From IMG/VR virus record IMGVR_UViG_3300009088_000002, positions 1-49,453 of that record: a stretch of 49,453 nucleotides of DNA. One strand, given 5' to 3'. Source of the DNA: a virus. Made by a program: the position numbers and the translations under genes. The notes beneath the pieces are model-generated. The model searched no databases. It saw only the letters and a list, made by a program, of their open reading frames with translations, and was not told the DNA's origin. Positions 22,501-28,924 of the stretch are shown one piece after another; position 1 is the first letter of the stretch, and each line of letters begins with the position of its first letter.

Positions 22501-22715
22501 CAGTCTTCTTTCAAATCCGCCATCAACTTGGACACGGTATCGAACGAAGGCAGACCGCCTTGCTCCGCTTCTTCCATCGCGGCTCGTGTCTTGGCATTCG
22601 GAACCTCAATCGAGAGGGGAACTGGGTTCAAGGAAACAACCACGTCTTTGCAGGCTTCCAGTTCCGAACTCGTGATTTCTTTTTCTGAAAGTCCTTCCAG
22701 GACTTCATCAGACAC
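22500..22715 (-). CDS. Orphan RelB/DinJ-like antitoxin tail, 71 aa
   Basis: Residues 38-71 (VPNAKTRAAMEEAEQGG, then PSFDTVSKLMADL) closely follow the C-terminal toxin-wrapping region of RelB/DinJ family antitoxins (consensus IPNAETxAAMxEAxxGxLPxF...LLADLxxxD). The N-terminal ribbon-helix-helix needed for autorepression is absent, replaced by an acidic 30-residue segment. No toxin gene is adjacent. This fits a phage anti-toxin that neutralises a host RelE/YafQ-type RNase. GTG start; an in-frame TGA lies two codons upstream. Confidence 0.74.
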   Translation of the reverse strand: MSDEVLEGLSEKEITSSELEACKDVVVSLNPVPLSIEVPNAKTRAAMEEAEQGGLPSFDTVSKLMADLKED

Positions 22716-22781
22716 GCTTCAAGGTACGAGCCAGCTTCTGTTTTTCCTGTCAACGAAAATCCACACGATTGACCTCCCTAA

Positions 22782-23264
22782 TCAAAGAGCTTTGTTGAGA
22801 ATCGTCAGGGCCTGGTCGTAGTGTTCCTGCGTAAAACCTGTGACCATGCTTGTCTGTACCTGCCTGCCCATGTCCAAGTACCGGGTCTTGATATCATCAA
22901 CGACCACGAACGACTCCAGCCCGGGATTCGCCGCCAACCAGGCCTGGATTTCATCGCTACGGTCACCGCGCTTAGAGGGCAGGCCAAAGCCTACCTGCTC
23001 GTAAGACTTCGGGGTTTCACCGACAACCTCACCGGTGAATCCACGCTCGTTGAGGGTCTTCTGAAGTTCTTGAGGTTTGAAGTTTTCTCGCCAGCTGGAA
23101 CTGATGATGACCTTGGCGCCGGTTTCCTGGACGAGCTTGGAGAGCAGCTGGACCTTATCATTGTCCAGGCCCAAGAATGTCTGATTCCAGGGCGGGAACA
23201 CAATCCGGTCCGTGGTGTCATAGCAATTCAGGACTCCGTCCATGTCGAGGAAAATAATTTTCAT
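22782..23264 (-). CDS. HAD-superfamily phosphatase, RNA-repair type
   Basis: The start FLDMDGVLNC gives the DxD motif (D6, D8). ISSSWRENF is the second motif and VVVDDIKT the acidic third. The 160-residue length and SSSWR spacing resemble the HAD domain found in Swiss-army-knife RNA repair proteins. Its likely chemistry is removal of a phosphate from a small molecule or RNA end. It lies directly downstream of two tRNA genes, which would fit tRNA repair after anticodon-nuclease attack. Its ATG is seven bases after an extended -10 element. Confidence 0.82.
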   Translation of the reverse strand: MKIIFLDMDGVLNCYDTTDRIVFPPWNQTFLGLDNDKVQLLSKLVQETGAKVIISSSWRENFKPQELQKTLNERGFTGEVVGETPKSYEQVGFGLPSKRGDRSDEIQAWLAANPGLESFVVVDDIKTRYLDMGRQVQTSMVTGFTQEHYDQALTILNKAL

Positions 23265-23271
23265 GACCTTC

Positions 23272-23282
23272 AGTATACCACG
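23272..23282 (-). promoter_or_regulatory. Extended -10 promoter for the HAD gene
   Basis: Minus-strand CGTGGTATACT, just beyond the 3' end of tRNA-Asn. Seven bases separate the hexamer from ATG, and the leader (GAAGGTC) contains AAGG. Confidence 0.58.
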
Positions 23283-23286
23283 AAAG

Positions 23287-23359
23287 CTCCACAGGTTGGA
23301 TTTGAACCAACATCTTCCTAATTAACAGTTAGGCGCTCTCCCGATTGAGCTACCGTGGA
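23287..23359 (-). tRNA. tRNA-Asn (GTT)
   Basis: A complete cloverleaf: acceptor TCCACGG with CTGTGGA, D-stem GCTC with GAGC, anticodon stem CCTAA with TTAGG around CTGTTAA, T-stem GTTGG with CCAAC around TTCAAAT. Anticodon GTT. CCA is not encoded. Confidence 0.95.
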
Positions 23360-23362
23360 ATA

Positions 23363-23435
23363 AGCTCGGAGAAGGATTCGAACCCTCGACAGCCGCATTA
23401 CAGGTGCGGTGTTCTGACCGCTGAACTACCCGAGC
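23363..23435 (-). tRNA. tRNA-Thr (TGT) with C at position 33
   Basis: Acceptor GCTCGGG with TCCGAGC, D-stem GTTC with GAAC, anticodon stem CCGCA with TGCGG, T-stem GAGGG with CCTTC around TTCGAAT. The anticodon loop is CCTGTAA, giving anticodon TGT, but position 33 is C where almost all tRNAs have U. It lies three bases from tRNA-Asn and overlaps the end of the endonuclease VII gene. Confidence 0.9.
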
Positions 23436-23964
23436 AAATGAGGAAAGATTTGAGATAGTCGATGGCTTTTTGGAGGAGGTCTGTAGATTCTTTGAAGCCA
23501 CCGAGAGAAGTATTGCAGGCATGACAAAGAAGACCTCTGGGCTTGCCGGTTTCATGGTCGTGGTCTACGTGAAAGTAACCATTGGTGGCTGCGCCTCCAG
23601 GTTCTTTTGTTCCGCAGATGGCACAACCATTACCTTGCTTCGATAAAGTCTCATTGTACCAATCGAGGTCGATGCCATAGTGACTTTTTAGACGGTTGTT
23701 CTTTACGTTGTCGGGATGATTTTTAATCCATTCTATATTCTTCTCAGGGTGCTCAGCATTGTATTGCTTTTGATACTCCAAAATATCCTCTCGATGCTTC
23801 TGGTAATACCTTCTATTGCTTTCAGCAACCCTCTCTGGATTCTCTAGTCGCCGCTTTGCAGCCCTCTCAGCAGCACGCTTCAAATCTTCTTCCGTTGGAG
23901 GATGTCGTTCCCTCCATCGCCTTTGTCTCTCTGCGTTTTTCTTTTTTCTTTCTTCATCTGCCAT
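23398..23964 (-). CDS. Endonuclease VII-family HNH nuclease
   Basis: The C-terminal domain has CAICG, then HVDHDHETGKPRGLLCHACN, then LGGFKES and a final helix. This is the treble-clef core of recombination endonuclease VII (Pfam Endonuclease_7), with four zinc Cys and catalytic His/Asp. The N-terminal 90 residues are a long charged helix with RRYYQKHREDI-type repeats common in homing versions. T4 gp49 resolves Holliday junctions; stand-alone copies beside tRNAs may be mobile. The last 12 or so residues are encoded inside tRNA-Thr. Confidence 0.87.
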   Translation of the reverse strand: MADEERKKKNAERQRRWRERHPPTEEDLKRAAERAAKRRLENPERVAESNRRYYQKHREDILEYQKQYNAEHPEKNIEWIKNHPDNVKNNRLKSHYGIDLDWYNETLSKQGNGCAICGTKEPGGAATNGYFHVDHDHETGKPRGLLCHACNTSLGGFKESTDLLQKAIDYLKSFLICSGSSAVRTPHL

Positions 23965-23974
23965 GGTGACGAAG

Positions 23975-23985
23975 AGTATATCACA
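23975..23985 (-). promoter_or_regulatory. Extended -10 promoter
   Basis: Minus-strand TGTGATATACT, ten bases before the ATG at 23964 and directly after the capsid terminator. It restarts transcription for the endonuclease-tRNA-HAD block. Confidence 0.62.
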
Positions 23986-23998
23986 AACCTCAAAAACG

Positions 23999-24032
23999 AA
24001 GCCGGGCGAGCTTTTTAGGGCTCGCCCGGCTT
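23999..24032 (-). terminator. Strong terminator after the major capsid gene
   Basis: A perfect 13-pair G+C-rich stem (AAGCCGGGCGAGC with GCTCGCCCGGCTT) has an eight-base loop. In the minus direction it is followed by CGTTTTTG. It isolates capsid transcription from the accessory genes below. Confidence 0.9.
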
Positions 24033-24058
24033 GGAAGAATCTAAGTTTTTACGGTTTG

Positions 24059-25450
24059 TTAGAATGCGCCTCTGAGATTGTCTACCAGAACATTCTTTCT
24101 CGGATGCATAACGGCTAGCGTTACAAACCTGAAGTGCGCTTCAGGTATACTCAGGTCCGTAACTGCAAGCTTCAGCCTAGAATACGGGGCTAACTCCTTC
24201 AAAGCCATCGTATCGCCCTGAATCAAGAAGCCGGTGACGAAACCAGGATTCTTGTTGAACAGGTCGAGGAAGGTTGTCGTCGCAGCGCCGCTGTTGGACA
24301 CACGGCCGATGAACCGCGAGGTCGCATCGTTGCCGCCGGCATTCGAACGGAACACGTTGAAGTACCGAACCACGCCGGAACCCGGAGGAGTGATGGTAAC
24401 CGTCACGCTGTCGCCAGCGGCAATGGTCACAGTCACAGAGGTCGACTTGACAGACTCACCACGCTCGTTGACAGCTGAAGCGTAGTAGTTGTAAGTACCT
24501 GCCGGAGCACTGGTGCCTTGAGCAGCGTTGTCCGTCAGCGCGATGGAAGGCGCGCCAGGCGAAGAAGACCGTGCCGTTGCCGGACGGGTCTTGCCAGAGA
24601 GGAATCGAGAAGCCTCGACGTTGACGGTTCCACCGGACACCCACTGACGCCGAAGGTCGGCGCTGGTGGCGTCCTGAGGAGCCCCGGCGAGGATGATTCG
24701 CTCTTTGCCGAACGAAATCTTGTTGTAGGCGCTGAGAACCTTCGGGTCGACGACTAACTTGTCCGCCATACCGAAGTTCATCGAGGACCGGACACTGGCG
24801 TCTTCGATGTTGTCCTGCGTCAGGGTACCGCCACCTTGGATGACCACGGTGTCGTCAGACCCAAACTCGCCGAACATCAAGTCCGTTGCGTTCCGCTGAC
24901 CGTCCGACATCCGGACCTGGGCATCCAGGCCGAGAATGTTCGGAAGACCGGGGATAGCAAGCATGGAGCCGTCGAAAAGACCCGCGTTCGAGAAGTCCGC
25001 CTTACCGCGGAAGCTGTCGAACTCGATATCGCCGGCAATTTTCTTCGCACCGTCGCTGGCTGCCCGCTCTTCGGCTTTGACGCCGTCGACCGTTGCCACG
25101 AGGTTTGCGACCACCGTCACACGACGAACATGGCTATAATAGGCCATCGGGACCACGATACGAACGTATTCGCTCATTTCCTCTTGACCGACTGCGCCTT
25201 CGTTCTGGGCGGTAGCCCCGAAGATGCCGTAGCTGAGCTGACGGTCGAATTGGGCCAAGGTACTCTTGACCGGGTCGACTTTCAGCATCTTCTGCAGCTT
25301 AATGTGGCTGTCATCGTAGGTGACGTTGTTCATCACCGGCGAGAGGTCTTCAATCTGCAATGCGGAACCCTGGACCAAAGTCGAGGGAGCTGCATTGTAG
25401 TTGCCCGCCTCTAGGGCCTTCAGCAATGCTTGGGTGACTTCACTTGCCAT
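24059..25450 (-). CDS. Major capsid protein with Ig/FN3-like insertion
   Basis: The HK97-fold assignment rests on position after the scaffold gene, length (463 residues) and typical segments: a helical N-arm, YVRIVVPMAYYSHVRRVT at about 93-110, and a P-domain-like middle with DLMFGEF. Residues about 290-400 look like an inserted FN3/Ig-like beta sandwich (YNYYASAVNERGES, VRYFNVFRS). The N-terminal 55 residues contain two elements shared with other proteins here: KALEAGNYN...ALQIED (11-35), also in the protease polyprotein, and VTYDDSHIKLQK (43-54), also at the end of the gene at 35412. This region may be a cleaved or scaffold-docking segment. A strong terminator follows. Confidence 0.82.
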   Translation of the reverse strand: MASEVTQALLKALEAGNYNAAPSTLVQGSALQIEDLSPVMNNVTYDDSHIKLQKMLKVDPVKSTLAQFDRQLSYGIFGATAQNEGAVGQEEMSEYVRIVVPMAYYSHVRRVTVVANLVATVDGVKAEERAASDGAKKIAGDIEFDSFRGKADFSNAGLFDGSMLAIPGLPNILGLDAQVRMSDGQRNATDLMFGEFGSDDTVVIQGGGTLTQDNIEDASVRSSMNFGMADKLVVDPKVLSAYNKISFGKERIILAGAPQDATSADLRRQWVSGGTVNVEASRFLSGKTRPATARSSSPGAPSIALTDNAAQGTSAPAGTYNYYASAVNERGESVKSTSVTVTIAAGDSVTVTITPPGSGVVRYFNVFRSNAGGNDATSRFIGRVSNSGAATTTFLDLFNKNPGFVTGFLIQGDTMALKELAPYSRLKLAVTDLSIPEAHFRFVTLAVMHPRKNVLVDNLRGAF

Positions 25451-25487
25451 GACGTTTCTCCTGTTTTAAGAAAAGTTTCCTTCAGTG

Positions 25488-26783
25488 TTACTCGAAAAAT
25501 TTTGCCAACTGTTCCAGACTTGCTCGCCGCTCGTACCAAGCCGTGATGAGTTCACGGTCGGACTTGGCCAACTTGGGGTCTTGGGTCAGTTGATTCAGCC
25601 GAGCCCGGACATCGCTCAGATTCTGTGGAGCTTTCTTTTCCTCAGCTGCAGGCGCGGGGGCCGCGTCGGCGCGGGGGATGAAAGAAATGCTGGTCACAGC
25701 CTTGCGGACCGGAGTCTCAAGGACGTGTTTCACGGCCTTGGTAAGAATTTCCACATCCTCTTGAAGAGTCTTGATAAGGGAGTCTTTCTCCGCTTCGGAC
25801 TTCTTGAGGTTGTCTTGTTCTTGTTCGGACTTGCCCATGGCCTTGTTTCCTTTGGTTGCTGGGTCCGTGCTTTCCATGTGTTCCTTGCTCGGAGCCACAT
25901 CAGCGAGTCTGCTCGGGCCTGCGGATTTGGCGTCCGTGGGCTTCACATCCAGAAGGCGGTTCTGTCCGCCATTGGCCTTACTCGGGGACACTGCGTCCAG
26001 TCGGTTCTCATTCTGAGCCAAGGGGCTGGGAGAAGGAGCCGGTGCCGGTGCTGCCGGGGAAGGGCTAGCCGGGGGTTGAGCCATAGCATCAGGAGCCGGT
26101 TGCTGCTGCGCACCGGCTTGCTGTTCTTTGGCCGCCATAGCAGCTTGAAGATGGATATCCAGTTCCTCGGGAGGAAGTTTCAGGTACTCAGACATCAGTT
26201 CCTCAGGGCTATATGACTGCATCGCACCTGGGTCCTGGGGTTGGTCACCGTTCTCGGGCGGAGCCTGGTCGGGTTGAGCCTCAGCACTCAATTCGCTGTG
26301 AAGGTCTTCAGGGGACTTATCACCGCCGCTGGCACTACCTTCGCTGGCAGCGCTCGGAGACCCATCAGAAGGCGACTTGTCGCCAAAATCCGGTGAATCC
26401 TTGCTCAGTGAACCACTGGTCGTAGAAGATTCGCTCGCAGACCTCTCAGCCTTTTGAGCCGTAGAAGAATGAGAGCCTTCTCTAACCTTCGACCATTCCG
26501 GGCCGCCGTGAGCAGAATCTTCAGCCTTTCGGGCAGACCTACTGGCAGAAGTACTGGATTCACTTGCAGACGGAGAGGCCTTGTGAACTTCAGGCAGAAC
26601 TTCTTTGTCGTGATGTTCGGGGCTGTCGTGATAGCCATCGTGTTCCTTGGCTTTACGACCTTCCTCTACGAACTCACGCTCTTCAGCTTTGGCAAAGTTC
26701 CCTTTAGACGAATCGAAGGCCTTCGCTAGGTCGGCTTCGACGTCTTCGAGAATTGCCATAAGCTCTGAGTTTTTGATTTTCAT
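25488..26783 (-). CDS. Putative scaffolding protein, 431 aa, low complexity
   Basis: Located directly upstream of the capsid gene, where scaffolds usually lie. It is highly charged and Ser/Ala/Pro/Glu-rich: residues 60-210 are SASESST-type runs and residues 220-280 are Pro/Ala/Gln-rich. The C-terminal region (about 290-431) is helical and ends with an RASLEQLAKFFE helix, the usual place for capsid contact. No enzymatic motif. The scaffold role is inferred from context and composition. Confidence 0.68.
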   Translation of the reverse strand: MKIKNSELMAILEDVEADLAKAFDSSKGNFAKAEEREFVEEGRKAKEHDGYHDSPEHHDKEVLPEVHKASPSASESSTSASRSARKAEDSAHGGPEWSKVREGSHSSTAQKAERSASESSTTSGSLSKDSPDFGDKSPSDGSPSAASEGSASGGDKSPEDLHSELSAEAQPDQAPPENGDQPQDPGAMQSYSPEELMSEYLKLPPEELDIHLQAAMAAKEQQAGAQQQPAPDAMAQPPASPSPAAPAPAPSPSPLAQNENRLDAVSPSKANGGQNRLLDVKPTDAKSAGPSRLADVAPSKEHMESTDPATKGNKAMGKSEQEQDNLKKSEAEKDSLIKTLQEDVEILTKAVKHVLETPVRKAVTSISFIPRADAAPAPAAEEKKAPQNLSDVRARLNQLTQDPKLAKSDRELITAWYERRASLEQLAKFFE

Positions 26784-26815
26784 TGACGTTTCCCGTCTTG
26801 AAAAAATCTTTTGGA

Positions 26816-27271
26816 TTACAAGCTCGCCAATTGCCGGTACTGGAGCGAAGCGCCGTCGTACACTGCAACGGGGTTGCCCGTGATACCTGCTGCCGAAGGA
26901 CCCGTGAGATTTGCGGTCATGAACAATTCAACTCGGGTCCCGAATTTCGCGATTTCATCGCTAAGCGGAATCAGGGTCGCAGATTGCAGAAGCGCAACGT
27001 TGGCGATGGTGCTGGTTTCCAGGACCATCTGAATCAGCGTCGGGCTGTAAGACTGTTGCTGCAGACCAAGGACATCTGCTCCAATGTTCGGGAACGCGCT
27101 GACCTTGATGAGCGCCGACTGGCTGCCGGCCGTACCGGGACCGTACTTAATGAGACGGTTTCCGTCCGTGTCCAAGCCACCGTCAGTAGCGGTCGCCTTA
27201 CCAAAACGCTTTTGAAGCGCGTCAAGTAGTTCGCCTGCGATGCTGTTTGCTTTCGAGGAAGTGAGCCCCAT
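26816..27271 (-). CDS. Probable virion protein, 151 aa
   Basis: Unrecognised. A helical start is followed by beta-rich, Ala/Ser/Thr/Gly-rich sequence resembling small head or decoration proteins. GAAGGAGAAAG precedes the ATG. Its place between the GGDEF gene and the scaffold suggests a head component. Confidence 0.66.
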   Translation of the reverse strand: MGLTSSKANSIAGELLDALQKRFGKATATDGGLDTDGNRLIKYGPGTAGSQSALIKVSAFPNIGADVLGLQQQSYSPTLIQMVLETSTIANVALLQSATLIPLSDEIAKFGTRVELFMTANLTGPSAAGITGNPVAVYDGASLQYRQLASL

Positions 27272-27346
27272 GGTCTTTCTCCTTCAGAGAAGTTGGTTGA
27301 AAAGTCTTGTGCAAAGGATTAGATTGCCTCTCAGCTGGAACAAAAA

Positions 27347-27688
27347 TTGTGTGAAGCGACAATCTTTTGTTTCGTGAACTACGTCTGCTCAAAGTGTGGC
27401 CTCCCCAAGCCCAAGAATCAGTTCCACGAGAGTCCCCACCGGGACAGGAAGAGAGAGGTTACGTCCTGGTGCCGGAAGTGCCGAAGCCAAGAATATTATC
27501 GGCGCCAGTACCCGGATACGGTCTGTGAAGTCTGCGGGAACAACCGGCCCCTGGACGTGAACAGAGCCTGCCGGCGGTGCAACGCCAGGCGAAACCTGCG
27601 GCAATGCCAAACCTGCTTGGAAGTCCTGTCAGTGGACTTGCAGTTCTACGGCCGGAAGAAAATCTGTAAGGATTGCGCTAAGAAATAG
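27347..27688 (+). CDS. Plus-strand multi-zinc-finger protein, HNH-like N-domain
   Basis: Six CxxC pairs (CSKC, CRKC, CEVC, CRRC, CQTC, CKDC) make about three zinc ribbons. The CSKCGLPKPKNQFHESP start is typical of the N-terminal zinc region of many phage HNH nucleases, but no HNH core follows. It may be a remnant or a free DNA-binding module. It faces opposite to all its neighbours. The start is uncertain: TTG at 27347 or GTG near 27374. Confidence 0.66.
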   Translation: MCEATIFCFVNYVCSKCGLPKPKNQFHESPHRDRKREVTSWCRKCRSQEYYRRQYPDTVCEVCGNNRPLDVNRACRRCNARRNLRQCQTCLEVLSVDLQFYGRKKICKDCAKK

Positions 27689-27787
27689 CGTGTTGGCGAA
27701 CCCAGGTCCTTTAGCCGATGGCAGTTCGAATACACATACCTTTGGCATAGTGCGGAAGTTCCAAACACCCGCAAGTTTTGTTTATCC

Positions 27788-28924
27788 TCACAAGGCTCCC
27801 TCAGAACCCGGAACTAAACTATGGACGTGATGCTGAGCCTTGCCCGGCTGATAATTGGCCTGGTGGCTGGCTTCCTTGGCCTGTTGCAGTGCTGCTTCGG
27901 CATGCTCCGGAACCATTCCGAATCCCATTGACACGCTGAGGCCATGAGTACCGCCGACAGGCGGCAGGGCTTCGAGCTTGGACCTCAGGACTCTAGAGAA
28001 ATGAGCCGCTTCCTGGTGAGTTGGCACATGGACCACGAATTCATCACCGCCGGTACGAAAGGACTTTGCTTTGGCGCGTCCGATCGCTTCATCGAGAGCT
28101 GAACGAATTGCCATCCCGATACCCCTGATGGCCTGATTACCGACTTCGTGACCGTGGGTGTCGTTGATGGACTTAAATTGGTTCCCGTCGATGTGGACGT
28201 GGATGCCCCGCCGCGGGCGACTGAGAAAATCTCGGTACGCTTTCAGATTCCCCATGACCGGAACCAAGGTGTCCTTGAATAGATGCCGGGCAATTTCCTC
28301 AGCGACGTAAGATTCGATGCGGCCATCCTTCTGGGCCTTGCGGAGTTCTTGCATGGCCCTGCCGAGGCCAGACTCGCCAACGCCGTCAAGACTCATTAGC
28401 AATGCCTCCATCTTCTGCATGGCCTGGTCTTCGTGGTCCTGGGGATAACGGATTGTGGCAACGCCCTGCGCTGCGTTCTGGAGAAGTCTCTGGACTTCCT
28501 CGGGGATAAGCTCGTGGCCATCAAGGAGGACGGTGCCATCTTCATTGACGGTGACGGTCTGAGGCGCTTCCATGCCCTGTCGATGGTACTCGAAAACATT
28601 CTCTCCCTTTGGCTGTTCGACATCTTCGAGTTTACCATGAACCATTGTCAAGTACGGCTGTAGGTCAGGATGTTCGCCCTGCTTCAGCTCTTCGAGACTG
28701 ATGAGCTGCAGGTATGGTGAATGCTCCATAGACCAGATTTTCCGCGTCGCCACGGCCGGAGGTTGCCGCTCCAAGTCCCTGAGAAAACCTACATGGTCTT
28801 CCAGGACGTCCAGTCTGCCATCATGTAGGCTGAATTTCCCGACAAGGCTTCGCTCTATCGTGTCACTTCCATCTTTGGGATGCACGGCAAAGACCAGCCA
28901 GATGTTCTCATGTTGAATGTCCAT
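27788..28924 (-). CDS. GGDEF-domain protein in the head operon
   Basis: The C-terminal domain (about 238-362) has the marks of a diguanylate cyclase: VHIDGNQFKSINDTHGHEVG with metal Asp at 246, SFRTGGDEFVVHV with intact GGDEF at 292-296, and LSVSMGFG. The inhibitory RxxD site that normally lies nine residues before GGDEF reads RAKA, so product feedback may be lost. The family makes c-di-GMP from two GTP. The N-terminal 235 residues are unrecognised and no membrane helix is seen. The ATG overlaps the polyprotein stop as TAATG, so it is co-expressed with head proteins. A degenerate or other cyclase is also possible. Confidence 0.85.
   Translation of the reverse strand: MDIQHENIWLVFAVHPKDGSDTIERSLVGKFSLHDGRLDVLEDHVGFLRDLERQPPAVATRKIWSMEHSPYLQLISLEELKQGEHPDLQPYLTMVHGKLEDVEQPKGENVFEYHRQGMEAPQTVTVNEDGTVLLDGHELIPEEVQRLLQNAAQGVATIRYPQDHEDQAMQKMEALLMSLDGVGESGLGRAMQELRKAQKDGRIESYVAEEIARHLFKDTLVPVMGNLKAYRDFLSRPRRGIHVHIDGNQFKSINDTHGHEVGNQAIRGIGMAIRSALDEAIGRAKAKSFRTGGDEFVVHVPTHQEAAHFSRVLRSKLEALPPVGGTHGLSVSMGFGMVPEHAEAALQQAKEASHQANYQPGKAQHHVHSLVPGSEGAL

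Noticed and set aside
22500-23264. Complete toxin-antitoxin pair
   Set aside because: The HAD phosphatase is the only neighbour of suitable size and does not resemble a RelE-type toxin, so I treat the antitoxin-like gene as an orphan.
27689-27787. tRNA-like stretch with TTCGAAT loop after the plus-strand zinc gene
   Set aside because: A T-loop-like TTCGAAT is present, but I could not pair acceptor, D or anticodon stems into a cloverleaf. It is more likely chance or a decayed fragment.
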